Source: a virus
IMG/VR virus record: IMGVR_UViG_3300011115_000933
Span: 1-33,776 of that record
Length of the DNA: 33,776 nucleotides
Direction: 5' to 3' (one strand)
Shown here: piece by piece, positions 12,452 through 21,159 of the stretch
How positions within the stretch are numbered: position 1 is the stretch's first letter
Layout: the number at the start of each line of letters is the position of its first letter
Program-made: the position numbers and the translations under genes
Notes under the pieces: generated by a model
What the model was told of the DNA's origin: nothing
What the model saw: the letters and a program-made list of their open reading frames with translations, nothing else
Databases searched by the model: none

Positions 12452-12846
12452 TGGGAACACCAGGTGTGCCTTGTAATTTAACTGAAGATTTAATACTGAA
12501 TGCTATAAAGAAAGCTAGCGGTAGAATGAACAAGATCGCTGAAATATTAGATCTATCAATGACATGTGCTCGTGAGCATCTTTTTAGATATCCTGAATGT
12601 GTAAAATTATTAGCTAATGAACGTAATAAAAGAGATGAAAATCTTTTAAACGGTGCTGAAGATACCCTTCAATTTGCTATAGATAATCGACAAATAGATG
12701 TTAATGCAGCCCTTAAATCATCTTTCTTTGTTCTTAATAACAAAGGAAAACTACGTGGTTATATAGCACCACAGCAAGCTAATGATGAGAATATCGGTAA
12801 ATTAACACCGCAACAGATTACCGATGCAATTAATACAAGCGAGTGA
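12451..12846 (+). CDS. Terminase small subunit (putative)
   Basis: 131 residues. An N-terminal helix-turn-helix, EDLILNAIKKASGRMNKIAE then ILDLSMTCAREHLFRYPE (about 12-50), is followed by a helical oligomerisation region (RDENLLNGAEDTLQFAIDNR, then VNAALKSSFFVLNNKG) and a flexible C-terminus. This HTH-plus-helices plan, the length and the position overlapping the large subunit by 23 bp are typical of phage small terminases, which recognise the packaging start and regulate the motor. Primary-sequence recognition of this family is weak, so context carries much of the call. Confidence 0.7.
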   Translation: MGTPGVPCNLTEDLILNAIKKASGRMNKIAEILDLSMTCAREHLFRYPECVKLLANERNKRDENLLNGAEDTLQFAIDNRQIDVNAALKSSFFVLNNKGKLRGYIAPQQANDENIGKLTPQQITDAINTSE

Positions 12847-14332
12847 TCTTAAATCAAAGTCTTTTCGTTTGAATAATCTTTATCATATCATTGATAAAGA
12901 CGGTAATGATGTACAATTTAATCTTAATTCAGTTCAACAGAATGTTCTAGATAATCTTCATAAACGAAATCTTATTCTTAAAGCTCGACAACTAGGTATG
13001 AGCACGTTCAGTGTTTTGTATTTATTGGATGAGTGTATATGGAATAATAATCTATCTGCTGGTATTGTTTCGTATTCTATGGAACATGCTCAGCATATCT
13101 TTAAGCGTATTATTGGATATGCATTAGACCATCTTCCATCTTGGTTACATGTAGAAGTTATTAATAGGTCAGCACGTGAAATTACTTTTAAAAATGGTTC
13201 TGTTCTTCGTGTTGACACCACTTTACGCGGTGGCGCTTATCAACTTGTGCTTGTTTCTGAGTTTGGGAAAACTTGTGCTAGGAACCCGCTTAAAGCTGAA
13301 GAGGTAATAACCGGAACACTTCAAACAGTACCAAGAGACGGTCGTGTTATTATTGAAAGCACAGGCGAAGGAAGTGACGGTTTTTTTGCAGAAATGGTAA
13401 GTAAAGCCGCTTTACAAGGAAACGATAATCTTTCTTCATTAGACTATAAGCTTTTCTTCTTTCCTTGGTTCTCTGATAAGTCATACGCATTAGATCATAA
13501 AGTGCCTCTTGATATAGAAATAACTGATTATTTTAAAAAGATCGAAAGTGAATGTAAAACAAGCTTTACATATCCTCAAAAATATTGGTACGTACAACAG
13601 AAAGTTTTGCTAGCTGAAAAGATAAAGCAAGAATTTCCGTCTACTATATCAGAGGCATTTCTTAGCTCTTCAGATGCATATTACTTTGCGTTAGGAATAG
13701 ATGCCGCATACTCAAGCGGTAGATGCTTGCAATCTAGTCCATACGATCATACTCAGCCTGTTTACGTCGCCATGGACATAGGTGTTAACGATCTAACTGT
13801 CATGATATTCTTTCAAGTGTGCCACGGTGAAATTAGAGTCATAGATTATTACGCCGATAGCAACAAGGGAGTGGATTTTTATTGTAGATACATGCAGCAA
13901 GATAAACCATATGTTTATAATACAATATTCCTTCCTCATGATTCTGCAAAGCGCGACGGTATAGTCGTAGAGAATACATATGAACGAGAATTTAAAAAGC
14001 TATTCTCACATACGCAAGTAAAAGTATTAGTATTGAAAAGAACAGATAAACAGATACAGATATCTAATGCTAAGATCATGATGAATCGTTGCGTATTCAA
14101 TTTAAACAGGGTTAAATCATTAATTGATATGATAGGAAAATACCGTAAGAAATGGTCGGAGCAATACGGTAAATATCTAGATGAGCCCTACCATGGGATA
14201 GAGTCAAATTATAGCGATGCTTTTCAATATTTATGTCAAGCAGTCAATCATATAGAAACGATCGGTGGTGTTTCCGGAGCGTTAGAAAAGCATAAAAAAG
14301 CAGTAGAAGCACGCAATAAAATTATATGTTAA
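12824..14332 (+). CDS. Terminase large subunit (packaging ATPase/nuclease)
   Basis: 502 residues. ATPase half: Q-motif region NSVQQNVLDNL (35-45), Walker A-like KARQLGMST (53-61), Walker B YQLVLVSE (139-146) and coupling motif ESTGEG (178-183). Nuclease half (RNase H fold): VAMDIGVND (D318), HDS (372-374) and YSDAFQYL (D465), the expected acidic triad. The protein pumps DNA into the prohead through the portal and cuts it. Overlap with the small subunit by 23 bp and the portal gene next downstream are the usual arrangement. A perfect GTAAAGC/GCTTTAC palindrome (13401-13415) lies inside and resembles the regulatory palindrome; significance uncertain. Confidence 0.93.
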   Translation: MQLIQASDLKSKSFRLNNLYHIIDKDGNDVQFNLNSVQQNVLDNLHKRNLILKARQLGMSTFSVLYLLDECIWNNNLSAGIVSYSMEHAQHIFKRIIGYALDHLPSWLHVEVINRSAREITFKNGSVLRVDTTLRGGAYQLVLVSEFGKTCARNPLKAEEVITGTLQTVPRDGRVIIESTGEGSDGFFAEMVSKAALQGNDNLSSLDYKLFFFPWFSDKSYALDHKVPLDIEITDYFKKIESECKTSFTYPQKYWYVQQKVLLAEKIKQEFPSTISEAFLSSSDAYYFALGIDAAYSSGRCLQSSPYDHTQPVYVAMDIGVNDLTVMIFFQVCHGEIRVIDYYADSNKGVDFYCRYMQQDKPYVYNTIFLPHDSAKRDGIVVENTYEREFKKLFSHTQVKVLVLKRTDKQIQISNAKIMMNRCVFNLNRVKSLIDMIGKYRKKWSEQYGKYLDEPYHGIESNYSDAFQYLCQAVNHIETIGGVSGALEKHKKAVEARNKIIC

Positions 14333-14399
14333 AAGATTATATTGATAAATTAATTAAGTTACAGTAATTTGAGCTTAATCAAAATAAAGATTTAATTTT

Positions 14400-16571
14400 A
14401 TGCTTACAGATTACGAGTGCCAAGATGAATTTAAGACCAACTATAGATATGCTCATGATTATTGGGTGCCATTTGTCAAGGATGCGCAAGTTTATACGTT
14501 GGCTGCTTCTGGTTATACTTGGAGCGATCAAGAGCGCAAAGAACTAATCAAGCAGGGTAGAGAACCGATAGAATATAATATTATACGTCGGCCTTTACAA
14601 TTCTTTTCAGGTTATTTAAGAGATAATATCAATGAAATTGTATACGGCCCGGTAGAAGGATCAGATCAAAAGACAGCTGATCAATTTACAAAGCTTGGTT
14701 ATTATATCTGGGATAAAGGTAATGGATTCCCCACGTTTTTAGATGCAGCCGATGAGTGTTTTAAATCTGGAATGTCTTTATGTGGTTTACACATGGATTA
14801 TTCAAAAGATTTTATTAATGGAGACCTGGCTTTCCATAAACGTACATACAATAGTTTCTATCTTGATCCTACTTTTGAAAATATAAATCTTAGTGATTGT
14901 GCTTTTGCGATTACACGCGATCTTATAGATAAACAGTATGCAAAGCAATTGTTGCCATTCATAGATCCTCAAGTCATAGAAGATCTACAAAACAGTTATA
15001 AAGATGATAAATTCCTTCAATATCACCCTCAATTTACCACATTTAGCCGTAATCGTAATCTAATAGCGTATGATCAGTATTACCGTAGACACACAAAAAA
15101 GCGTGAGTTTCTATGCGACATGAAGTCAGCGTATTATCGAGACATTACCGACATTTCAAAAGAAGAAAAAGACAAGCTTAAGATGGGATTGCGTAGATTA
15201 GATGAGATGAGACGCGATTCAGATATCTTGGATATTCCTCATGATCAGATCCCGCAAGTAGAGATTAGGTCTGTGGATAGAGGTTTCGTTGAGCTTAACA
15301 TCATGCTCAATGGAACACGTGTATATTGTGGTGAAGATAAAACAGGTATTAATGAAACTTATCCATTTGTTCCGTTGCTTTGCTATATGGAACCATCAAT
15401 ATGGATGCCAAGTCAAAGAATACAGGGAATATCAGCTGTTAACTGGTCACTACAAAGACAGTTTAACAAACGTCATATGAAAATCACTGATATGATGGAT
15501 TCTACTATATCTACAGGATTTAAATATTTAATTGGTTCGGTTCCAGATCCTCAGGATATGCAGCAATCTGGACAAAATAAACTGATTGGTATTGATCCAG
15601 AAAATGCACCAATGGGACTCGATTCAGTGCAAGAGTTGCGAGGTGGTGGTGCTAATCCAGATCTAATGGCATATCAAACTATTTTAGATCAATTGTCCCT
15701 TACACTTTCTAATGTAAATGAATCTTCAATGGGTATTGATGAGAAGGGAAACACTCAAGTAAGCGGCAGATTAGCACAGGTAAGAATTGCTCAAGGTCTA
15801 AGAGGAAACAGAAAGATAATTGATAACGTTGAGACATCACAACAAGTTTTGGGTGGGTTAATACTTGTTGCAATTCAAAAGAATTATCCTGCTGGAAAAG
15901 TTGAAAGAATACTTGGAGAGGCGCCAACAGAGCAATTCTATGAAGGCGAATTTGAGCAATACGATGCAGTCATTAAAGAGGGTGTGCGTAGTAAATCTCA
16001 GAAAGATGCTTACTATTATGAATTGGTCAGCCTTAAGAAAGATGGTATCGTCAATGTTCCTGAATCAGAGATTGTTCGCGCACTACAAATGTCTGGAATT
16101 GATGATTTACAAGAATCAATGGTACAACAAAATGAGCAAATGGCTAAGGCCCAAGAGATGGCGTCAAAAGCGCAACAACTTCAGATGGAAAAACTCAATT
16201 CAGAAAAAGAAGCAAACCTTGGTCTTGCACAAGAACGTCGATCACGTGTTATTAGTAATCTATCTCTTAAAGATGAGCGCGAGTCAGAAGCTCAGCAAAA
16301 TATTGCACAAGCTTCGCTTGATAGGGCGCGCGCTATGTCTGAAATAGCTAAACTTAAAGAAGATAGAATTCTTCGAGTATTAAAATTTGTCAATGAAATG
16401 GAATCGCAAGAAGCAATGGGACGTGAAATACAAAAAGATCAAGTAGGCTCGCAAGCAGATCAGATAAATACGGAAACACAAGGGTCATCTGAGAATATGC
16501 AGCAACAACAAGCGATGCAGCAAATGCAGCAATCGGAACAAAATAATAACCAAGCACCCTTAGGAGGGTAA
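14400..16571 (+). CDS. Portal protein, P22 type
   Basis: 723 residues, about the length of the P22 portal (725). The N-terminus has WSDQERKELIKQGREPIEYN and IIRRPLQFFSGYLRDNINEI, the typical opening of this family. The core includes RIQGISAVNWSLQRQFNKRH and NESSMGIDEKGNTQVSGRLA. The last 150 residues are a long coiled coil ending in a Gln/Met-rich barrel-like tail (MQQQQAMQQMQQSEQNNNQ). It forms the dodecameric ring at one capsid vertex, through which terminase packs DNA and the neck attaches. It starts 67 bp after the terminase stop. Confidence 0.88.
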   Translation: MLTDYECQDEFKTNYRYAHDYWVPFVKDAQVYTLAASGYTWSDQERKELIKQGREPIEYNIIRRPLQFFSGYLRDNINEIVYGPVEGSDQKTADQFTKLGYYIWDKGNGFPTFLDAADECFKSGMSLCGLHMDYSKDFINGDLAFHKRTYNSFYLDPTFENINLSDCAFAITRDLIDKQYAKQLLPFIDPQVIEDLQNSYKDDKFLQYHPQFTTFSRNRNLIAYDQYYRRHTKKREFLCDMKSAYYRDITDISKEEKDKLKMGLRRLDEMRRDSDILDIPHDQIPQVEIRSVDRGFVELNIMLNGTRVYCGEDKTGINETYPFVPLLCYMEPSIWMPSQRIQGISAVNWSLQRQFNKRHMKITDMMDSTISTGFKYLIGSVPDPQDMQQSGQNKLIGIDPENAPMGLDSVQELRGGGANPDLMAYQTILDQLSLTLSNVNESSMGIDEKGNTQVSGRLAQVRIAQGLRGNRKIIDNVETSQQVLGGLILVAIQKNYPAGKVERILGEAPTEQFYEGEFEQYDAVIKEGVRSKSQKDAYYYELVSLKKDGIVNVPESEIVRALQMSGIDDLQESMVQQNEQMAKAQEMASKAQQLQMEKLNSEKEANLGLAQERRSRVISNLSLKDERESEAQQNIAQASLDRARAMSEIAKLKEDRILRVLKFVNEMESQEAMGREIQKDQVGSQADQINTETQGSSENMQQQQAMQQMQQSEQNNNQAPLGG

Positions 16572-16572
16572 A

Positions 16573-16773
16573 ATGGCAAAAGACATCAAAGGTAAAGGCC
16601 CGATGAATACAGGAACTGGCATGTGTTCATATAAAACAAATCCAATGAGTGCAGCATCTAGAACAGCACCTATGTGCGGCCCTGGCATGAATGCAGATCA
16701 AACAAAAGCAAATGGATTACTACAAGCAGCTCATAAAGAAAGAGAATCACTACGTGGTAAGAGCGGTATGTAA
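16573..16773 (+). CDS. Small Gly/Met/Lys-rich protein (66 aa)
   Basis: Starts 1 bp after the portal stop behind AGGAGGGTAAA, an excellent Shine-Dalgarno. The sequence MAKDIKGKGPMNTGTGMCSY, then KTNPMSAASRTAPMCGPGMN, is unstructured-looking and rich in Gly, Met, Ser and Thr. A short C-terminal helix (ANGLLQAAHKERESLRGKS) follows. Two cysteines, no domain. The ATG of the next gene overlaps its stop (TAATG). Position among the head genes suggests a minor virion component or assembly factor. Confidence 0.7.
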   Translation: MAKDIKGKGPMNTGTGMCSYKTNPMSAASRTAPMCGPGMNADQTKANGLLQAAHKERESLRGKSGM

Positions 16774-17153
16774 TGAATAATTTGCAAGATCCTGTAAGCA
16801 ATTTGATTCTTCCTCGTCAATTTGTCGATGAAAAACAAGCTTTAAAAAAAGTAATAGATGACGTGGTAGATAAAGCAGTGAATGCTTATCAATATATCAA
16901 AGGCACCTATTTCTTAGTGATCCATGCAAAATTTGATTCATTTGACCCCGGTATATTTAATATTAGTACACCAGTAGCTAGCATGAAACTTCCTCCGTTT
17001 ATTTCTAATCAAATGGTCTTTTGGGTTTCAAATTCCAAAGGAATATGTGAATTATTATGGATGGTTACTCGTGGAAATAATAAGAAATTAAAAGTTGAAT
17101 TTAATACTACAGGTGTCGCCTACCTGCAAGCAAAGGGTGCTATGCCATCGTGA
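16773..17153 (+). CDS. Hypothetical head-region protein (126 aa)
   Basis: Coupled to the 66-residue gene by TAATG. Helical N-terminus (DEKQALKKVIDDVVDKAVNA, 18-37), then strands (TYFLVIHAKFDSFD, then ISTPVASMKLPPFISNQMVF, and ICELLWMVTRGNNKKLKVEF). The mixed helix then beta-sheet plan and its position between portal and scaffold suggest a small assembly or decoration protein. No family recognised. Its stop codon lies in the left arm of the hairpin at 17149-17167. Confidence 0.7.
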   Translation: MNNLQDPVSNLILPRQFVDEKQALKKVIDDVVDKAVNAYQYIKGTYFLVIHAKFDSFDPGIFNISTPVASMKLPPFISNQMVFWVSNSKGICELLWMVTRGNNKKLKVEFNTTGVAYLQAKGAMPS

Positions 17154-17167
17154 AAGGCTATTTCACG
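17149..17167 (+). terminator. Hairpin at the end of the pre-scaffold gene (possible attenuator)
   Basis: CGTGAAA (17149-17155) pairs with TTTCACG (17161-17167) around GGCTA, followed by only three T. The TGA of the upstream gene is in the left arm. It may weaken readthrough or mark RNA processing before the highly expressed scaffold/capsid genes. Confidence 0.35.
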
Positions 17168-17187
17168 TTTACCTACGGAGATAAAAT

Positions 17188-17826
17188 ATGGATGAGGGAA
17201 TCGTAGACCCTATACATGAACCAATTGAGCAGATAATGGAAACGGCAGTAGCCGAACAAAGTCAACCAATTGAAACGGCAGATCAGGAGCAAAAAACTGA
17301 TAAAACGATGATACCTCTTTCAGTTGCGCAAAAATTGCGTGAGCAAAAGAGGGAACTAGAATTAGAGCTTCAATGGGAGAGACAGCGTAATGCGCAAGCA
17401 CAGCAATATCAACAAAAACCTGCTGAAGAAGATAATTCTCGTTATGAATCGGCCACAAAAGAAGACTTAAACACTTCTCAGAATGAAGCGATACGCATAA
17501 TTGAAGAAAGATTATGGGTAAAGCAGAATCCTGAAAAGTATGAAAGAATAAATGAATATTTGCCACAATTTTTAAAACAAAGACCTAATCTTGCGTCGGC
17601 GATTAATTCGGCATCAAATAGATATGAAGAGGCATTTACACTAATGGACGCACTGACACCAAAGCAACAGCAACAATTAGTTAAGGCAGCACCAGTTAAA
17701 AAGGAAGCTCCAGGAGCCCCAACAAATGCGCCAAAAGCTGCAGCATTGAATCAAAGTGTGGATGTTATGACAATGTCTGATAATGAATTTGAAGCATGGA
17801 GAAATTCGCAACGAAGACGTAGATAG
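17188..17826 (+). CDS. Scaffolding-like protein
   Basis: 212 residues, starting after ACGGAGATAAAAT. Acidic, Gln-rich N-terminus; central coiled coil (VAQKLREQKRELELELQWER, about 45-64); helices IRIIEERLWVKQNPEKYERI and YEEAFTLMDALTPKQQQQLV; an Ala/Pro linker; and a short C-terminal helix ending in four arginines (EFEAWRNSQRRRR). A coiled coil plus a basic C-terminal capsid-binding helix directly upstream of the coat gene is the layout of P22-like scaffolds, which guide prohead assembly then leave. Identification rests on layout, not direct homology. Confidence 0.65.
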   Translation: MDEGIVDPIHEPIEQIMETAVAEQSQPIETADQEQKTDKTMIPLSVAQKLREQKRELELELQWERQRNAQAQQYQQKPAEEDNSRYESATKEDLNTSQNEAIRIIEERLWVKQNPEKYERINEYLPQFLKQRPNLASAINSASNRYEEAFTLMDALTPKQQQQLVKAAPVKKEAPGAPTNAPKAAALNQSVDVMTMSDNEFEAWRNSQRRRR

Positions 17827-17840
17827 GCATAAGGAAAATT

Positions 17841-18773
17841 ATGTCAGTAACAACAACTAGCGGCTACGGCTCAATGGCTGATAGATGGGCACACCGTGCA
17901 CTTCTACAACGTTCAAAGCCTCGTTGCGTACACAATCTTTTTGGTCGTGCATTTACATTGCCGCAAAAGAATACCGATACTATGGCGTTTAGACGTCAAG
18001 AAAACTTGAATTCTGATCCTGTTGTACTATCTCAAGATGCTGATCCAGCGCCTGAGCAAATACAAAAGTTTGATATTAACGTTACCATTCAAGAATTTGG
18101 TAAAGTTATTCTTCTTGGTCGTAAAGTTCTTTTAGTTGTGGAAGATGATACAGCTTCAGAAACAGCAGATAACCTATCTCAATGCATGCATACTATGCTT
18201 GATAAAGTTACACGTGACGTTTGGAATGCTTCAGTTCCTCAAATTTCTTGTCTTAATGGTATTAATGGAAATGTTATTACTGAATTAACACAGACAGACG
18301 TAAACCGTGCTATTCAATACTTAGATGATAACGATACAGAGCACATGACTCCAACCGTTAACGCTTCAAGAGATTTTGGTACAGGCCCTGTCGAAGCTGC
18401 ATTTTGGGTAACAGCTCATGTTAATCTAAAACCAGATATTCGTGCACTTGATGCGTTTGTTCCATATTCTCAATACGGCTCATTAAAACCTGTATTGCAA
18501 GCTGAATTTGGCGCAACTGATGAAGCTAGATGGGTAACATCTACATTAGTTGAAAAAAGCAGTGGTTCTCCAGTCGTTTATAACAACACATTTGTTGGTG
18601 CTAATGCTTACGGATATGTTGGTCTAGATGAAGTTTCTACAGAAATGATCTTAAAACCTCTTGGTTTTAATGATTATTTAAACCGTTTCCAATCTATGGG
18701 TTTTACAGCTTGGTTTAATGCTGCGATCTTAGATGATTCTCATATCGTAACATTGCTTTCTACAAAAGCATAA
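17841..18773 (+). CDS. Major capsid protein, N4-gp56 family
   Basis: 310 residues, starting 14 bp after the scaffold gene behind AAGGAAAATT. The region PQKNTDTMAFRRQENLNSDP, then VTIQEFGKVILLGRKVLLVV and SQCMHTMLDKVTRDVWNA, matches the N4-gp56 capsid pattern: unmodified strand pairs, TVTIxEYGxxIxLTD-like motif, long helix with LDxxTRD. Later DVNRAIQYLDDNDTEHMTPT and FVPYSQYGSLKPVLQAEFG belong to the HK97-like P and A domains. It forms the icosahedral shell. Confidence 0.82.
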   Translation: MSVTTTSGYGSMADRWAHRALLQRSKPRCVHNLFGRAFTLPQKNTDTMAFRRQENLNSDPVVLSQDADPAPEQIQKFDINVTIQEFGKVILLGRKVLLVVEDDTASETADNLSQCMHTMLDKVTRDVWNASVPQISCLNGINGNVITELTQTDVNRAIQYLDDNDTEHMTPTVNASRDFGTGPVEAAFWVTAHVNLKPDIRALDAFVPYSQYGSLKPVLQAEFGATDEARWVTSTLVEKSSGSPVVYNNTFVGANAYGYVGLDEVSTEMILKPLGFNDYLNRFQSMGFTAWFNAAILDDSHIVTLLSTKA

Positions 18774-18789
18774 GCTTAAGGGGTTAATT

Positions 18790-19554
18790 ATGTCAGATCT
18801 ATTTTTAGGACAAACTTGCACCGAGATGTATCAATTTATCTCAGCAGGAACTGCCCATACTTTTAGTTTTAACTTCCAACCAGATAAAGTTGTTTTTAAT
18901 AACTTATCAAAATGGAAAGCAACTGCAGCCGGTAAACCTATTTCAGTTTGGTTTCGTGATCAAACAACTGCAGCTCATGCGTTTCAAGAACAAGTAATTG
19001 ATTCATCTGCTGGTGCATCATTTAACTTCCTTGATACATCAACAAATGGTTTTACAGTAGCTGATACAGCTGGTGGGCAAGCATCGTCTCACTCTGCTAT
19101 ATCTGGTATTACTGCAGCTGATCCAGTAGTTATAACACATGCAGCTTACACTTTTCAAAATGATCAGATTGTTCGTATTACTGATCTTGGTAATGTAGGA
19201 GTTACAGATCGTGGTATGAGTCAACTTAATAATAATCGCTATAAGATCGTTGTTATATCACCAACAACATTCTCATTGAAAGATGTTATTACAGGCGAAC
19301 CAATTGATGGCACTGCATATACAGCATATGTTTCCGGTGGACAAGTTACACTTGAAACACATGTAATATCCTTGAATAACCCTCAAGTTTATCCATATGC
19401 AACCGTTCCTTACATACCTAATCAATTTAAATATGATCCTGTAACTTATCAATTATTAGCTGGTACAGCTGTAATGGGAAGCGATGGTGATATATTTAAC
19501 ATTGAAGTGTATAAATTTGGTCAAGTAATTGACCTAGGCGACTTGATCGTTTAG
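18790..19554 (+). CDS. Virion protein with E1-FCCH-like beta domain (254 aa)
   Basis: Follows the capsid gene after AAGGGGTTAATT. N-terminal strands (LFLGQTCTEMYQFISAGTAH, 4-23) lead into a region with VDST-like loops. Residues about 115-185 (HAAYTFQNDQIVRITDLGNV ... YKIVVISPTTFSLKD ... YTAYVSGGQV) match the FCCH-like fold (H-x-F-x-x-G/N-D-x-V-R-I-T ... Y-x-V/I ... F-x-L ... Y-x-S-G-G) that I know from phage structural proteins. The next gene carries the same domain almost alone. Decoration or head-completion roles fit the position; neither is proven. Confidence 0.65.
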   Translation: MSDLFLGQTCTEMYQFISAGTAHTFSFNFQPDKVVFNNLSKWKATAAGKPISVWFRDQTTAAHAFQEQVIDSSAGASFNFLDTSTNGFTVADTAGGQASSHSAISGITAADPVVITHAAYTFQNDQIVRITDLGNVGVTDRGMSQLNNNRYKIVVISPTTFSLKDVITGEPIDGTAYTAYVSGGQVTLETHVISLNNPQVYPYATVPYIPNQFKYDPVTYQLLAGTAVMGSDGDIFNIEVYKFGQVIDLGDLIV

Positions 19555-19560
19555 TAAAAA

Positions 19561-19589
19561 TGAGTCGGTTACAAATTGTAGCCGACTCA
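19561..19589. terminator. Strong 13-bp hairpin (terminator form on the minus strand)
   Basis: TGAGTCGG (19561-19568) pairs with CCGACTCA (19582-19589); a T-G wobble and TACA/TGTA extend the stem to 13 bp around a 3-base loop. An A5 run lies immediately upstream, so only the minus strand has the U-tract of an intrinsic terminator, although no leftward gene is near. On the plus strand it could be an RNase-processing or stability element. It abuts the palindrome at 19589-19609. Confidence 0.6.
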
Positions 19590-19609
19590 ATGTAAATCCG
19601 CTTTACATT
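19589..19609. promoter_or_regulatory. Perfect 21-bp palindromic site, copy 2 (inverted)
   Basis: AATGTAAA (19589-19596), spacer TCCGC, TTTACATT (19602-19609): the exact reverse complement of the 12204-12224 site. It lies 8 bp before the ATG at 19618, immediately after the strong hairpin. Confidence 0.75.
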
Positions 19610-19617
19610 GGAAAAAA

Positions 19618-19971
19618 ATGACGTTACAACCAATTGGACAAGTTACAAAACGAAAAAATATTTTGAATATTACAAATTCATTTCCTTGCGAAATTACCAC
19701 AGATGGGGCACATGAATTTGCAACAAAAGATTTTGTTCGTTTAACTGAATTAAATGGATGCATGCCGATACCTCACGGACAAGATCCGTTAAACAATTAT
19801 AAATTTAGAATTATTGTTACAGACACAGACAAGTTTACTTTAGAATATCCCGTAACATTTATAGGAGTAGATTCCACTAATTTTACTCCGTATCTAATGG
19901 GTGGAAGTGCAAATTTAGTACAAAAGACATTTATTTATTATCCGAGCCTGGCTCAAATATTTCCAAACTAA
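19618..19971 (+). CDS. Small E1-FCCH-like domain virion protein (117 aa)
   Basis: Almost the whole protein is one FCCH-like unit: CEITTDGAHEFATKDFVRLT (about 24-43), ELNGCMPIPHG, then NNYKFRIIVTDTDKFTLEYP, FIGVDSTNFTPYLMGGSANL and a final strand. The upstream 254-residue protein carries the same motif, so the pair probably arose by duplication. The start ATG follows GGAAAAAA. The hairpin and palindrome just upstream suggest separate control of expression from the capsid genes. It is likely a minor head or neck protein. Confidence 0.65.
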   Translation: MTLQPIGQVTKRKNILNITNSFPCEITTDGAHEFATKDFVRLTELNGCMPIPHGQDPLNNYKFRIIVTDTDKFTLEYPVTFIGVDSTNFTPYLMGGSANLVQKTFIYYPSLAQIFPN

Positions 19972-19979
19972 GAGGTATA

Positions 19980-20453
19980 ATGGGAAAACACACACACGTA
20001 GCTAATCCAGTAGAAGATCAACAGGTATTAACACAAGCTTTAAAAGAAGCTGAAGAAAACAAACTTCCTATTGAAGAAATGCCTTTAAATAGCATTAGAG
20101 ACTATAGATTGTATAATGAAGAAGCTAGAAAGTTAAATAAGAAATTGAAATTATGCAGGTATCTTATTAAGCAATGCCCTGTTGAGTTACATCCAAAACA
20201 ACGTATTGTATTTCAACGCATGGATCAACCAACAAACCCGTTGCCTGTATTTTTAAGTAATCATTTGATACATTTTGACGAATTATTAATTCCTGGTAAA
20301 ACTTACGATCTTCCTGAATGTATTGTGCATTACTTAGCTGAAAAAGGTAATCCTGTTTGGAATTGGGTAAATCTTTCTGATGGAAGCAAAGAAACACAAG
20401 TAGTTAGTAAAACACCTAGATTCTCATTGAGAACGGTATACCAAGAGGCATAA
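19980..20453 (+). CDS. Hypothetical head/neck protein (157 aa)
   Basis: Starts behind AGAGGTATA. Helical N-terminus (VEDQQVLTQALKEAEENKLP, then EEARKLNKKLKLCRYLIKQC), then a strand-rich half (KQRIVFQRMDQPTNPLPVFL, SNHLIHFDELLIPGKTYDLP) ending WNWVNLSDGSKETQVVSKTP. The basic mid-section and a PGKTYDLPE loop are conspicuous, but no family is recognised. It lies between the FCCH-like protein and the probable adaptor, so a connector or minor capsid role is likely from position. Confidence 0.65.
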   Translation: MGKHTHVANPVEDQQVLTQALKEAEENKLPIEEMPLNSIRDYRLYNEEARKLNKKLKLCRYLIKQCPVELHPKQRIVFQRMDQPTNPLPVFLSNHLIHFDELLIPGKTYDLPECIVHYLAEKGNPVWNWVNLSDGSKETQVVSKTPRFSLRTVYQEA

Positions 20454-20454
20454 A

Positions 20455-21159
20455 ATGGCTACAGGAGTAAGAACAGTATCAAACGTATTACAAATAATGC
20501 GTGTTGCATTAGGCCGTAGAAATGAAAATGATCCTGATTCTTCAGATGAATTATTCTTACAATATCTTAATGATTTTGTAAGTTTAACAATGTCGGACGA
20601 CGTAAAACTTTTTGAACAATTTGGAACATTATCTTTTACTATAGATGGAACTCATCCTGATGGAGTTTATACCTTCAATGATGTTGGAGCCAGCACCGAC
20701 TTTGTTAATTTATCTTCGGAAGCGTTTATATCACTTCTAGACCCTGTAGGTGGATCTATATCTTGGAATAGGTTGCCTATTTTTCAGGATCCCGGTCAAT
20801 TTTTTTCGATATGGGGAGTAAATAACGAAGATATCCTAATAAAAGGATATCCTACGATGATGCTTTATTATGGTAATGAATTCACCTTTAGAACAATACC
20901 ACAAGTCGATGTCCAATATATGATAAAAATATATGGATATAAAAAAAATAATGATTATGCTGAAAGTGATCAAGATATTCAGTACGATTATTGGTTAAGG
21001 TATCTAGCTTATGGTGCAGCGATGAATTATGCGAGGGATTATCGCTATGCACCAGATGTTAAAGCGGAATTGAAGGCAGACTTTGCGCATGAGCGTAAAT
21101 TGATGCTAACCCATACGCATAATCAGATAAAAAATTCCCGAGCAGCACCGAGGTTTTAA
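20455..21159 (+). CDS. Probable head-tail adaptor (P22 gp4-like position)
   Basis: 234 residues starting 1 bp after the upstream stop. N-terminal helices (RTVSNVLQIMRVALGRRNEN, then DELFLQYLNDFVSLTM) resemble adaptor proteins that dock under the portal. A central beta domain (LSFTIDGTHPDGVYTFNDVG, then RLPIFQDPGQFFSIWGVNNE) follows, then a C-terminal helix pair (YDYWLRYLAYGAAMNYARDY, KADFAHERKLMLTHTHNQIK). The helix-beta-helix layout and the repeated YA/YG residues before the last helix fit neck or adaptor proteins of podoviruses. The assignment is by layout and order. Confidence 0.6.
   Translation: MATGVRTVSNVLQIMRVALGRRNENDPDSSDELFLQYLNDFVSLTMSDDVKLFEQFGTLSFTIDGTHPDGVYTFNDVGASTDFVNLSSEAFISLLDPVGGSISWNRLPIFQDPGQFFSIWGVNNEDILIKGYPTMMLYYGNEFTFRTIPQVDVQYMIKIYGYKKNNDYAESDQDIQYDYWLRYLAYGAAMNYARDYRYAPDVKAELKADFAHERKLMLTHTHNQIKNSRAAPRF

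Noticed and set aside
13401-13415. Packaging (pac) site at the palindrome in the terminase gene
   Set aside because: Only a 15-bp palindrome in coding sequence. No evidence ties it to packaging initiation, so it is mentioned only with the palindrome family.
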